This document shows, one piece after another, positions 41,910 through 51,151 of a DNA stretch of 64,000 nucleotides. Position 1 is the first letter of the stretch; each line of letters opens with the position of its first letter. This DNA comes from DAOTOJ01 sp035451285. Its GTDB lineage: Bacteria; Patescibacteriota; Minisyncoccia; UBA6257; Brennerbacteraceae. The notes beneath the pieces were generated by a model. That model saw only the letters and a program-made list of their open reading frames with translations, ran no database searches and was not told the DNA's origin. The stretch is from assembly GCA_035451285.1 (NCBI GenBank), contig DAOTOJ010000001.1:23674-87673 (forward strand), written 5' to 3'. A program made the position numbers and the translations under genes.

Positions 41910-43364
41910 ATGGCAACCCTTGAGGAAATAAGAGAAAATAGACTAAAAAAAATTGAGGAGCTTAAAAAAATAGGAATAAATCCCTATCCTGCCAAAATAA
42001 AAATTAGCGGCAAAGTTATTAAAATAGCTCAAGCTAAAAAATCTTTATCTAAAACAGTGTTGATAGCTGGGAAAATTTTTGCAATTAGAGAACATGGTTC
42101 GATGCTTTTTATGGATTTAAAAGATGAATCTGGAAAAATTCAATTATGGTTTCAGAAAAATAATTTAAAAGATGACTTTAAAATTTTAAATTTAATTGAC
42201 AGTGGCGATTATTTGGCGGCTAAAGGAAAGGTTATCAAAAGTAAAACCAACGAGATAACTTTAGATGTTAAAAAATTTCAATTGCTGAGCAAGTCTTTAA
42301 GACCTTTACCCAAAGAGTGGTATGGATTAAAAGATATAGAGGAACGATACCGTAAAAGATATTTGGATTTGCTTTTAAATGAAGAAATTAGGAAAAAATT
42401 TGATATTAGAACTAAGCTAGTTTCTTTAATCAGGAAATATTTAGATAGTTTAGATTATTTTGAAGTAGAGACTCCTATTTTGCAGCCTCTTTATGGGGGA
42501 GCTAATGCTAAGCCATTTAAAACCCATTTAAATTCTTTAGATATTGATGTTTATTTAAGGATTGCTACTGAACTATATTTAAAAAGGTTAATTATTGGCG
42601 GTTACCAAAGGGTATATGAGATAGGCAAAGATTTTAGAAATGAAGGTATTGATCAAAGCCACTTTCCAGAATTTACAATGATTGAATGGTATGAAGCTTA
42701 TGCTGATTATCAAAGGATGATGGAAGTTACTGAAGGGTTATTCAAATATTTGGCTAAAAATATCTTTGGAAACTATATTTTAAATGTTAATCAATACAAA
42801 ATAGATATAGGTAAAAAATGGAAGAAAATAAAAATGGTCGACCTTTTAAAAGAAATTTTAAATTTAGACATTAACAAAGAAACCACTGAAAGTTTATTAT
42901 CTTTCTGCAAAAAAAACAAAATAGATATTCTTGGCAAGGAAACTAAGGGGCAATTAATTTATTTAATTTTTGAGCATTTGGTTACTGATAAATTGATTGA
43001 ACCAACTTGGGTTATTGATTATCCTAAAGATGTTTCACCATTAGCAAAAAATAAAGAAGAAGATTCCAATTGGGTTGATAGATTTGAGGGATATATTGGA
43101 GGCAAAGAAATCTGCGATGGCTGGAGCGAGTTAACTGATCCAATAGAACAAAGAAAAAGATTTGAATTAGATAAAAAATCAGTTAGAGTTGATCAAGAAG
43201 AAGCTCAGCAAGTTGATGAAGACTTCTTGGTGGCTATGGAATATGGAATGCCTCCTTTAGGTGGAATTGGAATAGGGATAGACCGATTAACAATGTTTTT
43301 TACCAATACTTGGCAAATTAAAGAAGTGATTCTTTTTCCAACCCTAAGACCCAAAGATAAATAA
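41910..43364 (+). CDS. lysS: lysyl-tRNA synthetase (class II)
   Basis: 484 aa. N-terminal OB-fold anticodon domain (~55-140: VLIAGKIFAIREHGSMLFMD) and class II catalytic core with FEVETPILQPLYGGANAKPF, motif 2 YEIGKDFRNEGIDQSHFPEF, and motif 3 with GIGIGIDRLTMFFTN. Charges tRNA-Lys; a tRNA-Lys gene lies about 3 kb downstream. Length near the usual 490-500 aa. Confidence 0.97.
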   Translation: MATLEEIRENRLKKIEELKKIGINPYPAKIKISGKVIKIAQAKKSLSKTVLIAGKIFAIREHGSMLFMDLKDESGKIQLWFQKNNLKDDFKILNLIDSGDYLAAKGKVIKSKTNEITLDVKKFQLLSKSLRPLPKEWYGLKDIEERYRKRYLDLLLNEEIRKKFDIRTKLVSLIRKYLDSLDYFEVETPILQPLYGGANAKPFKTHLNSLDIDVYLRIATELYLKRLIIGGYQRVYEIGKDFRNEGIDQSHFPEFTMIEWYEAYADYQRMMEVTEGLFKYLAKNIFGNYILNVNQYKIDIGKKWKKIKMVDLLKEILNLDINKETTESLLSFCKKNKIDILGKETKGQLIYLIFEHLVTDKLIEPTWVIDYPKDVSPLAKNKEEDSNWVDRFEGYIGGKEICDGWSELTDPIEQRKRFELDKKSVRVDQEEAQQVDEDFLVAMEYGMPPLGGIGIGIDRLTMFFTNTWQIKEVILFPTLRPKDK

Positions 43365-43367
43365 TTT

Positions 43368-44540
43368 ATGAAACTAAAAGAAATCAAAATATTTAAAGTT
43401 CTAGGGTTTCGTGGAATTTGGACTGTTAAGATAGTTGTTTTTGATGAAAATGAATACTCTGCATCAATAGTTGTTCCAATAGGCAAATCTAAAGGAAAAT
43501 TTGAAGTCAAAAATCTCGATCCGGATGTAGCGATTTTAAAAAGCAAAGAGATTTCCGATTATTTAAAGAATTTAAATCTAGAAGATCAAGAAACTATTGA
43601 TAATAAATTAGTTGAATTTGATAAAACTCCAAACTTTGAAAATTTGGGAGGAAATGTTGCTTTAGGAATAAGTTTAGCTTGTGCTAGATTAGCTAGCATA
43701 AATTTTAAAATTCCATTTTATAAATATCTTTATTTTTTAAGAAAAGGCAATTATAATTCTTTTATTTATAAAGCTCCGAGAATTCTTTTTAATATAGCTG
43801 AAGGTGGGGTTCACGCTGATAATAATTTAGAATTTCAGGAGCATTTAGTCTCTTTTAAAAATCAGGCTATTTTTTCTCAAATTCAAAATCTAAAAGAATT
43901 TAATAGTTTATTTTTAAATATTATAAAAAGGGAAAATAAGAAAATAGTTTTTGGAGATGAGGGCGGTTGGGCTGGAAATTATCAAAACGAAGAAGCCCTA
44001 ATTAATACCTTATTTGATTTAAAACTTAGCTCAAAAGCCGATTTAGATATAGGACTAGATATTGCTTCCTCAAGTATTTCTAATTTTGAACCAAAAATAT
44101 TTTTGAAAAGATACTTAGAATTTTTTGAAAAATTTGGATTATTTTATTTTGAAGATCCTTTTCCAGAAGAAGGTTTTGAAAATTTTTATCAGGATTTTTA
44201 TGCGCAAACTAAAAATAAGGCTTTAATTGTTGGAGATGATTTGATTTCAACGAATCCGGAATTAGTAAAAATAGTTGATAGCAAGAAAATGATAAATGGG
44301 GTAATTGTTAAACCAGATCAAGTTGGAACTCTTTCTAAAACCCTAGAAACTATTAAATTAGCAAAAGAAAATAATTGGAGAATCGTTGTTTCCCATAGAT
44401 CTCAAGAAACTTTAGATAATTATTTGGCTGATTTAGCCATTGGAGCAGAAGCTGATTTTGTAAAATTTGGCGCTTTTTATCAAGGAGAAAGATTAGCTAA
44501 ATACAATAGACTCTTGGAAATCGAATCAGAGGTTCTTTAA
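43368..44540 (+). CDS. eno: enolase, divergent short form
   Basis: 390 aa (typical 420-430). Interconverts 2-phosphoglycerate and PEP. The catalytic set can be followed: E in LEFQEH, general acid E198 in FGDEGGW, Mg ligands D in GLDIASSSI, E in YFEDPF and D in VGDDLISTN, then K in IVKPDQVGTLSKT, SHRS with H in VVSHRSQE, and K in FVKFGAFYQGERLAKYN. The last motif normally reads IKTGAP.RSER, so the active-site loop has diverged. About 30-40 residues are missing relative to standard enolases. With glycerate kinase and PEP synthase it completes a glycerate-to-pyruvate route. Confidence 0.9.
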   Translation: MKLKEIKIFKVLGFRGIWTVKIVVFDENEYSASIVVPIGKSKGKFEVKNLDPDVAILKSKEISDYLKNLNLEDQETIDNKLVEFDKTPNFENLGGNVALGISLACARLASINFKIPFYKYLYFLRKGNYNSFIYKAPRILFNIAEGGVHADNNLEFQEHLVSFKNQAIFSQIQNLKEFNSLFLNIIKRENKKIVFGDEGGWAGNYQNEEALINTLFDLKLSSKADLDIGLDIASSSISNFEPKIFLKRYLEFFEKFGLFYFEDPFPEEGFENFYQDFYAQTKNKALIVGDDLISTNPELVKIVDSKKMINGVIVKPDQVGTLSKTLETIKLAKENNWRIVVSHRSQETLDNYLADLAIGAEADFVKFGAFYQGERLAKYNRLLEIESEVL

Positions 44541-44594
44541 TTTTTGGTTATTTTTTGCTAAAGTTGATAACCCTTTAAATTAGTTTTTAAAAGT

Positions 44595-45848
44595 ATGAAA
44601 ATAAAAGATCTCAAATTTGAAAAACTTAAAACTCAAAGTGGCACTCCTTTATTTATTTTAAATTTACCCTATGTTAATACAATTGCTAGTGGAGTTTTGA
44701 TAAAAGCTGGCACTAGAGATGAAATTTGGCCCAAGGAAGCTGGTTTAGCTCATGCTTTAGAACATATGAGTTTTCAAGCGACAAAAAAATTCAAAAATAG
44801 CCAAGAAGTTTCTTCTTATTTGGAAGAAATCGGGGGTTATTTAAATGCTTTTACTACTCAAGAAGGAATATTTTTTCACAATATTGTTCCTAAAGAATAT
44901 TTCGAAAGAGCTATTATTTCTTTAAGTGAGTTAGTTAATAATTCTTTAATTCCTAAAGATAAAATAAAAATTGAAATGAGAAACATTGCTGAAGAAATAA
45001 AAATGTATTTTGATAATCCGGTTTCTTATATAACTATGGAAGCTTTAAAATTTATTTATGGCAAGCATCCTTTGGGCAAAAATATTTTAGGAACAGCTAA
45101 TTCTGTTTTATCCCTTAGGCAAGAAGATTTCTTTAATTTTAAAAAACGTTATTTTAATTCTAATAACTATGTTTTTATTTGTGTGGGCAATATTAAATCC
45201 GAAGATGCTTTAAAACTTTTTGATGAATATTTTGAAAGAATACCGGGTTCAGTAAATAAAAGATTGATAGTAAAACCCTCAAAAACTACTAAAAAAACTT
45301 TAATTAAAACCAGAAAAGATATCACTCAAACACAGGTTTTACTTTTAGCGCCAACCGTTGAAGCAAAATCTTTTGAAGCCAAAGTTTTAGATTTATATTC
45401 AGTAATGTTATCAGGGGGGATGTCATTTCCTTTATTTCAAGAATTAAGAGATAAGAGGGGATTATGCTATTATGTCAGCGCTTCTTTAGACGAATTTTCC
45501 GATTCCAGTTTATTTTCTGTTTATCTTGGAACTGATCCTAAAAAATATCAAGAAGCAATAGATGTTTCTTTGGAAATCATTAATTCAAATAAAAATAACC
45601 AACAGTTGATGACTAAAGCCAAAGATTTAACCTTAGGGCGATTAAGTTTAGTTTTTGATGATCCAAAATCAATTTTAAATTTAGCAATTTCTGACGTTTT
45701 AATAGGGGAAGAGCCTAAAACTTACAACCAGATTAAACAAGAAATAGAAAAAATTTCAATAGATGATATTGAAGAAGCTGTTAGTAATTATTTATTAAAA
45801 GGCAACTTAAGACAGGTTTTGCTTGTTCCCCAAATTAAAAATAGCTAA
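44595..45848 (+). CDS. M16-family zinc peptidase
   Basis: 417 aa. The inverse zinc motif HALEH (GLAHALEHMSFQATKKF) and the downstream Glu region (EMRNIAEEIKMYFDNP) mark an active M16 N-domain. The C-domain with the substrate-clamping R-Y type motif ELRDKRGLCYYVSA is also present. Comparable to PqqL/mitochondrial processing peptidase-like enzymes of bacteria. No signal peptide is seen, so it is probably cytoplasmic, or exported by an unknown route. It follows eno by 54 nt, with a weak GGTTAT/ATAACC inverted repeat in between. Confidence 0.92.
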   Translation: MKIKDLKFEKLKTQSGTPLFILNLPYVNTIASGVLIKAGTRDEIWPKEAGLAHALEHMSFQATKKFKNSQEVSSYLEEIGGYLNAFTTQEGIFFHNIVPKEYFERAIISLSELVNNSLIPKDKIKIEMRNIAEEIKMYFDNPVSYITMEALKFIYGKHPLGKNILGTANSVLSLRQEDFFNFKKRYFNSNNYVFICVGNIKSEDALKLFDEYFERIPGSVNKRLIVKPSKTTKKTLIKTRKDITQTQVLLLAPTVEAKSFEAKVLDLYSVMLSGGMSFPLFQELRDKRGLCYYVSASLDEFSDSSLFSVYLGTDPKKYQEAIDVSLEIINSNKNNQQLMTKAKDLTLGRLSLVFDDPKSILNLAISDVLIGEEPKTYNQIKQEIEKISIDDIEEAVSNYLLKGNLRQVLLVPQIKNS

Positions 45849-45852
45849 ATTT

Positions 45853-46413
45853 ATGAATTTAAATAGAGAAGATGCTTACAACCTTTTAGAAAAATATCTT
45901 AAAAATAAAAATTTAATAAAACATTCGTTAGCAGTAGAGGCTTTAATGAAAGCTTTAGCTAAGAAATTCAACGAAAACGAAGAACTTTGGTCAATTACTG
46001 GTTTACTTCATGATTTAGATTGGGAAATGACCCAAAATGAACCAGAAAAGCATTCATTAATTGCTTATGAGATTTTAAAAGAAAATGGCTATCCAGAAGA
46101 AATAGCCAAAGCTATAAAAATTCATAATCATTTACATCATTTGGAGCCAGAAACTTTAATGGAAAAAGCCCTCTATTCTACAGAAGAAATTACTGGATTA
46201 ATAGTTGCGGCAACTTTAGTTTTGCCAAGTAAATCAATAAAAGATTTAACAGTTGATAGTATCTTAAAAAGATTTAAGGAAAAGGCATTTGCTAGGGGAG
46301 TTGATCGTCAATTAATTAATTTAACGCCTCAGTATTTAGGAATTTCTTTAGAGGAATTAGCTAAAATTGCCTTAAAAGCAATGCAAGAAATTTCTAAAGA
46401 ATTACAACTTTAA
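45853..46413 (+). CDS. HD-domain hydrolase
   Basis: 186 aa from the ATG at 45853, 4 nt after the peptidase stop; an in-frame ATG 30 nt upstream overlaps that gene. The HD motif LLHDLDWEMT follows an H in LIKHSLAVEALM, and further His residues lie in IKIHNHLHH, giving a metal site. Members are phosphohydrolases for nucleotides or related compounds; the substrate is unknown. The family is often annotated as HDIG domain protein. Confidence 0.85.
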   Translation: MNLNREDAYNLLEKYLKNKNLIKHSLAVEALMKALAKKFNENEELWSITGLLHDLDWEMTQNEPEKHSLIAYEILKENGYPEEIAKAIKIHNHLHHLEPETLMEKALYSTEEITGLIVAATLVLPSKSIKDLTVDSILKRFKEKAFARGVDRQLINLTPQYLGISLEELAKIALKAMQEISKELQL

Positions 46414-46559
46414 TTACTAATAACTTGTTTTTGGGGTTCTAAAATGGTATTATTAATAGATAAAAATGACTCAGAATAACAATTAGAAATTAGTTATGAT
46501 GAGTGTAAAAGGTAAAAGAAATTTTGAAAATTACTAAAGTAAATTAAGTTAATTTTTAT

Positions 46560-46632
46560 CCCCCCATAGCTCAATTGGTAGAGCAACAGCCTTTTAAGCT
46601 GGTGGTTGGAGGTTCGAGACCTCCTGGGGGGA
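46560..46632 (+). tRNA. tRNA-Lys (UUU)
   Basis: 73 nt. Acceptor stem CCCCCCA/TGGGGGG (7 bp), D arm GCTC..GAGC, anticodon loop CTTTTAA with anticodon TTT, T arm GGAGG TTCGAGA CCTCC, discriminator A. CCA is not encoded. The 146 nt between the HD gene and this tRNA contain no convincing ORF or promoter. Confidence 0.95.
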
Positions 46633-46668
46633 CAAATTTTTAAAAAGTTAGAATTTTTACTTAAGTTT

Positions 46669-46677
46669 TGCTATAAT
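46669..46677 (+). promoter_or_regulatory. extended -10 promoter of murG
   Basis: TGCTATAAT at 46669-46677, a perfect extended -10. No good -35 box is seen. 11 nt before the murG ATG, so the transcript would have a leader of about 5 nt. Confidence 0.6.
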
Positions 46678-46688
46678 ATTCTATATTT

Positions 46689-47864
46689 ATGGCATTATTT
46701 TCGAATTCTCAAATAAGAGTAGTTTTGACAGGTGGGGGAACTGGTGGACACATCTTCCCCTTATTAGCAGTAGCTGATGAATTACGAGAAATAGCTTCTA
46801 AATATAATATTTATTTGAAAATTTATTATGTAGGACCAATAACTGGACCATTTAGTTTTAGTCCCGATCTTTTTGAAAATAAATATATTGAGGTTGTACC
46901 AATAAAAGCTGTTAGTTTTTCAAATGCTTCCAATCCCTTAGAATTTTTTAAAGCATTTTTTAATAATTTAGGTGGATTTTTACAAGCTTTATGGCAAATA
47001 TGGAAAATTATGCCCGATGTTGTTTTTTCAAAAGGGGGATATGGTTCGCTAGCTGTTTCAATTACCAGTTTTTTATATTTAATTCCAATTTTGATTCATG
47101 AATCGGATTCGATTCCTGGAAAAACTAATTTATTTTTGAAAAATTTAGCAAAAAGAATAGCTATTTCTTTTGAAAGATCAGCTTCTTATTTTCCATTACA
47201 TAAAACTGCTTTAGTTGGCAACCCAACAAGAAAAATATTTTTTCAAGAATACGATAAAAATAAGGCTTATAGCCTTTTAAAAGTTAGTAAAAGTCTACCA
47301 ATAGTTTTGATATTGGGTGGTTCTCAAGGAGCTCGCAGAATAAATTCCTTGATTTTAGATATTTTACCATTACTAGTTCAAAATTATTACGTTATTCATC
47401 AATGTGGCGAAAGAAATTTTCAGGAGGTGAAACAAGAATCGCGGTTTATTTTAAAAGGATTAGACGATGAAATAGCACAAAGATATAAATTGCATTCCTT
47501 ATTAGACGAAGAAGAAATGGTTGGTGCTTTAGAAATAGCAGATTTAGTAATTGCTAGAAGCGGAAGTGGCACAATCTTTGAAATTGCCGCCAAAGGAAAA
47601 CCAGCAATTTTGATTCCTTTATCAACTTCAGCTTCTGGCCATCAATTGGAAAATGCTTTGGAATTTGCCAAAAATGGGGGAGCTATTATTTTAGAAGAAC
47701 AAAATTTAAAATCAAGAATTTTACTTGAACAAATTAGTATTTTGCTCAATAATAAAGAAAAATTAAAAGAAATGGCTTTAAATTCTAAAAAGTTTTCAAA
47801 ACCAGAGGCAAGTTTTAAAATCGCCCAAGAACTTTTAAATCTAGCTAACGTTAATTTAAATTAA
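46689..47864 (+). CDS. murG: MurG-like N-acetylglucosaminyl transferase
   Basis: 391 aa, GT28 family. Adds GlcNAc to lipid I to make lipid II at the inner face of the membrane. Motifs: TGGGTGGHIFPLLAVADEL at the N-terminus, FSKGGYGSLAVS, HESDSIPGKTN, the Gly loop LGGSQGARRIN, and RSGSGTIFEIAAKGKPAILIP for UDP-GlcNAc. Slightly longer than E. coli (355 aa) because of N-terminal and mid insertions. Adjacent to gltX. Confidence 0.94.
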   Translation: MALFSNSQIRVVLTGGGTGGHIFPLLAVADELREIASKYNIYLKIYYVGPITGPFSFSPDLFENKYIEVVPIKAVSFSNASNPLEFFKAFFNNLGGFLQALWQIWKIMPDVVFSKGGYGSLAVSITSFLYLIPILIHESDSIPGKTNLFLKNLAKRIAISFERSASYFPLHKTALVGNPTRKIFFQEYDKNKAYSLLKVSKSLPIVLILGGSQGARRINSLILDILPLLVQNYYVIHQCGERNFQEVKQESRFILKGLDDEIAQRYKLHSLLDEEEMVGALEIADLVIARSGSGTIFEIAAKGKPAILIPLSTSASGHQLENALEFAKNGGAIILEEQNLKSRILLEQISILLNNKEKLKEMALNSKKFSKPEASFKIAQELLNLANVNLN

Positions 47865-47874
47865 ATTTATAATT

Positions 47875-49395
47875 ATGGAAGCATATCAGCAAAAATTTGA
47901 ACAATTAAATGGCGCTGTAAGAGTAAGATTTGCCCCTTCGCCAACCGGATTTTTGCATATTGGCAGTGCTCGAACCGCTTTGTTTAACTATCTATTTGCT
48001 AAAGCTAATAATGGAATATTTATTTTAAGGATTGAAGATACAGATAGGGAAAGATCTTTAAAAATTTACGAAGACGATATTTTAGAAGGGTTAAAATGGC
48101 TTGGTTTAAACTGGGATGAAGGTCCGGAAATAGGAGGGGATTATGGTCCTTATTATCAGTCTCAAAGAATTGAAATTTATCAACAATATCTTGAAAGATT
48201 AATATCTGAAGATAAGGCTTATCGTTGTTTTTGTACTAAAGAAGAGTTAACGGCTTTAAAACAAGAAATGCAAAGCAGAGGAGAGATTTATAAATATAAT
48301 GGAAAATGCCGTAATTTAACTAACCAGGAAATTGAAAGCAATTTAAAGGAAAATAAACCATTCATTGTTAGGTTAAAAACTCCTTCCATAAAAGTAACAT
48401 TTAATGATTTGATAAGGGGAAAAATAACCAGTGATTTATCATTATTGGGTGATTTTACTATTTCTCGGGGTTTTAATGAGCCTCTTTATAATTTTACAGC
48501 GGCAATTGATGATTATGAAATGAAAATAACCCAGGTAATTAGAGGAGAAGACCACATTCCCAATACTTCTAAACAAATTATAATTCAACAACTTCTAGGT
48601 TTTGATAGCCCCTTATACGCCCATATTCCTTTAATTTTGGGTCCAGACAGATCAAAACTTTCTAAAAGACACGGGGCAACAAGCTTAAAAAATTATAAAG
48701 AAGATGGTTACTTATCAGAAGCTTTGGTAAATTTTTTAGCGCTACTTGGTTGGCATTCTTCCTCAGATCGAGAAATTTATTCTTTAGAAGAGTTATGCCG
48801 CGAATTTTCTCTTGACAGAGTTCAAAAATCTGGAGCAATATTTAATATTAATAAATTAGATTGGTTCAACCATTATTATTTGGGCAAAAAAGATTTAAAT
48901 GATTTATTGCCCCAAGCTCTAGAATTTTATTTTAAAGAAAATATTTTAAAGCCTAAAGAAGAAGAATGGTTGTTTGAATCAGCTTCCGGGGAAGTTTTTG
49001 ATAAAAACTATTTATTTAAAGTTTTAAGTCTTTTGATTGAAAGAATAAAGAAATTGTCGCAATTAGTAGAATTATCAGATTTCTTTTTTAAAGAACCTCA
49101 ATACAATTCTGATTTATTAATTTGGAGGGACGTAACGAAAGAAAAAATAAAAGAAAATTTAGAAAAAATGTTGGAAAAAATCAATGAAATTAAAGAAGAA
49201 GATTTTACTAAAGAAAATTTAGAAAAAGCTATAATGGTATTATATCAAGACGATAGGGGAGAGTTTCTTTGGCCATTAAGAGCTTGTTTAACCGGCAAGG
49301 AATCATCTCCTGGGCCATTTGAAATAGCGGAAATTTTAGGGAAAGAAAAAACTATTAAAAGAATAAACTATGCCATCAATCTTTTGGAAAAATAA
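47875..49395 (+). CDS. gltX: glutamyl-tRNA synthetase
   Basis: 506 aa class I synthetase. HIGH region RFAPSPTGFLHIGSARTALF and KMSKS-type motif SKLSKRHGATSL, catalytic core with QSQRIEIYQQYLERL and FTAAIDDYEMKITQVIRGEDH, then the helical anticodon domain. Zn-type Cys residues near CFCTKEEL are partly present. Whether it also charges tRNA-Gln (with GatCAB) cannot be decided here. Overlaps the next gene by 26 nt. Confidence 0.96.
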   Translation: MEAYQQKFEQLNGAVRVRFAPSPTGFLHIGSARTALFNYLFAKANNGIFILRIEDTDRERSLKIYEDDILEGLKWLGLNWDEGPEIGGDYGPYYQSQRIEIYQQYLERLISEDKAYRCFCTKEELTALKQEMQSRGEIYKYNGKCRNLTNQEIESNLKENKPFIVRLKTPSIKVTFNDLIRGKITSDLSLLGDFTISRGFNEPLYNFTAAIDDYEMKITQVIRGEDHIPNTSKQIIIQQLLGFDSPLYAHIPLILGPDRSKLSKRHGATSLKNYKEDGYLSEALVNFLALLGWHSSSDREIYSLEELCREFSLDRVQKSGAIFNINKLDWFNHYYLGKKDLNDLLPQALEFYFKENILKPKEEEWLFESASGEVFDKNYLFKVLSLLIERIKKLSQLVELSDFFFKEPQYNSDLLIWRDVTKEKIKENLEKMLEKINEIKEEDFTKENLEKAIMVLYQDDRGEFLWPLRACLTGKESSPGPFEIAEILGKEKTIKRINYAINLLEK

Positions 49396-50659
49396 ATTTA
49401 AGATTTTTATTGGACTAATGATAATTTTGATTATTCCTTTTTGGGGTTTAAAAGCCCAACAAGATAATTCAACCAATACCACAATACAAACTGCTACTAA
49501 TGAAGTTGATGATTTAAAGCAGCAAATTCAGCAAAAACAGCAAGAAATTGAAAAATTGCAAAAAGAAGCTGAACAATATCGAGCTTCTTTAAATGAATCA
49601 AGTTCAATGGCTAAAACTTTAAATGCTGAAATTTCAAGAATTAATAAAAAGATAAAATCTTTAGAATATGAAATAACTATTAATCAAAAGAAAATTGAGG
49701 AAGCTCAGCTTAAAATTAGAGATCTAAATAATAATATCAATCAGACTAAAAATAATATTGAAGAAAATAGAAAAATCTTAGCCGAGTTAGTTCAAACATT
49801 AAACGAACTTGACAATCAAAACAATTTAGTTGTTTTACTAAAAATCAGCAACCTTTCTGATTATTTTAGCCAATTAGCTTATGTTGAAAATCTGCAAGCA
49901 AAGCTTATAGAAAAAACAACTTTTTTAGCTAAGTTGAATGAGACCTTAAACGACTCTCTTAACCAATCAGAAGAGCTAAAAAAACAATATGAAAACTTCC
50001 AAAAGGATTTAACTGCTCAAAAAGAAATAACTAGCGATATCCAAGAAGAAAAAGATCAACTATTAAAAGAAACTAAAAATAAAGAAGCGACTTATCAGTC
50101 TTTATTAAACCAAACAATTAAAAAACAACAAGAAGTTGAAAAAGAAATTGAAAAATTAGAAGCTGAATTGCGTGCTAAAACTGATTACTCAGCTTTGCCA
50201 AGTGGCAAATTCTTTATTTGGCCTGTAACTGGTGGTTATTTAACCCAAGACTATGGTACGGTGCCTTTAGGAAGCGATACTAGAAAATTTTATAGTTTTC
50301 ATAATGGAATCGATATTGGTTCAAAATCTGGAATAGGAACCCCAATTTTAGCAGCAGCTGATGGCAAGGTAATAGCAATAGGCAATGATGGTAAATATGC
50401 TTATGGAAAATGGATAGCTATTGATCACCATAATGGTTTTGTCACTCTTTATGGCCATCTTTCCTTAGTTTCAGTAAGTGTTGGCCAAAACGTCAAACAA
50501 GGCGAAAGGATAGGTTATATGGGGCAAACTGGCTTAGCAACTGGTCCACATCTTCATTTTACAGTTTATACTAGAGAAAGTTTTAAAACTGAAAGCAGGT
50601 GGTATGGACTTTTACCTTTTGGAGCAGCTGTAAATCCTATGGACTATACAGTGAAATAA
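49370..50659 (+). CDS. M23 peptidoglycan endopeptidase with EnvC/PcsB-like coiled coil
   Basis: 429 aa. Basic N-terminus and signal/anchor segment (~10-30), then a long coiled coil (~45-270) with an LLKISNLSDYFSQLAYV loop and an ETKNKEATYQSLL return helix. The C-terminal M23 domain (~285-429) has the zinc motif HNGIDIG, the IDHHNGFVTLYGHLS middle and GPHLHF. All zinc ligands (H, D and the HxH) are present, so it is catalytically competent, unlike EnvC. It cleaves peptide cross-links. Overlaps gltX by 26 nt. Confidence 0.92.
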   Translation: MPSIFWKNKFKIFIGLMIILIIPFWGLKAQQDNSTNTTIQTATNEVDDLKQQIQQKQQEIEKLQKEAEQYRASLNESSSMAKTLNAEISRINKKIKSLEYEITINQKKIEEAQLKIRDLNNNINQTKNNIEENRKILAELVQTLNELDNQNNLVVLLKISNLSDYFSQLAYVENLQAKLIEKTTFLAKLNETLNDSLNQSEELKKQYENFQKDLTAQKEITSDIQEEKDQLLKETKNKEATYQSLLNQTIKKQQEVEKEIEKLEAELRAKTDYSALPSGKFFIWPVTGGYLTQDYGTVPLGSDTRKFYSFHNGIDIGSKSGIGTPILAAADGKVIAIGNDGKYAYGKWIAIDHHNGFVTLYGHLSLVSVSVGQNVKQGERIGYMGQTGLATGPHLHFTVYTRESFKTESRWYGLLPFGAAVNPMDYTVK

Positions 50660-50661
50660 AA

Positions 50662-51027
50662 ATGAATAAAAATTTAATTATTATTATTTTCCAAATTATA
50701 TTGGTAATTTTTATTGGCCCGGCTTTAGCTCAGGAAGATAATTTAGATAATTTATTGAATAAACCAGTTCCGACAACTACTAATTTTATTGAAAATTTTA
50801 AAATTAAATTTAACTCTGTAATCAATTTTTTTAAAGGGATAGCCAACCAAATAATTAACTGGGGAATTCAAAATAGTATAATTTTCAAAATTCAAGAATT
50901 TTTAAAATACTTTTTTAATTATTTAGCTTCGGAAATAAAACAAGGTTTTGAAAATTTTTTAAATTATTTTGATTCATTTATAAAAATGATTTTTCAAAAC
51001 TTACCCCATACCATAGAAACAAAATAA
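50662..51027 (+). CDS. small secreted helical protein
   Basis: 121 aa from the ATG at 50662, 2 nt after the M23 gene; a longer in-frame start would overlap that gene by 61 nt. A signal peptide (~1-23, ending PALAQE) is followed by a Phe/Asn/Ile-rich helical region with repeated NFFKG, NYLAS, NFLNYFDS-like units and no cysteines. No family recognised. It probably accompanies the M23 enzyme in the cell envelope. Confidence 0.6.
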   Translation: MNKNLIIIIFQIILVIFIGPALAQEDNLDNLLNKPVPTTTNFIENFKIKFNSVINFFKGIANQIINWGIQNSIIFKIQEFLKYFFNYLASEIKQGFENFLNYFDSFIKMIFQNLPHTIETK

Positions 51028-51038
51028 ATTAATAGTTC

Positions 51039-51067
51039 TTGACTAATTTTTTATTTAGTAATATGAT
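51039..51067 (+). promoter_or_regulatory. promoter of the Xer recombinase gene
   Basis: TTGACT (51039-51044), 17-nt spacer, TATGAT (51062-51067). It leaves a leader of about 78 nt, much longer than most here. Confidence 0.6.
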
Positions 51068-51087
51068 ATATTTATCTTCAATTAAGA

Positions 51088-51141
51088 TAGCTTAAACGAA
51101 GTATAGATGCCCAATATCTTCCCTATCATAAGATTAAGCTA
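51088..51141 (+). promoter_or_regulatory. inverted repeat in the recombinase leader
   Basis: TAGCTTAA (51088-51095) and TTAAGCTA (51134-51141) form a perfect 8-bp stem enclosing 38 nt. GATAG (51086-51090) and CTATC (51123-51127) can pair in a competing structure. It could be a regulatory RNA switch or recombinase-binding arms; evidence is pairing only. Confidence 0.4.
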
Positions 51142-51151
51142 ATATAAAACA

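Noticed and set aside
51028..51151. Integron-like attI/attC next to the recombinase
   Set aside because: The recombinase has plain XerC/D motifs without an integron-specific insertion, and no gene cassette array or attC-like repeats follow.
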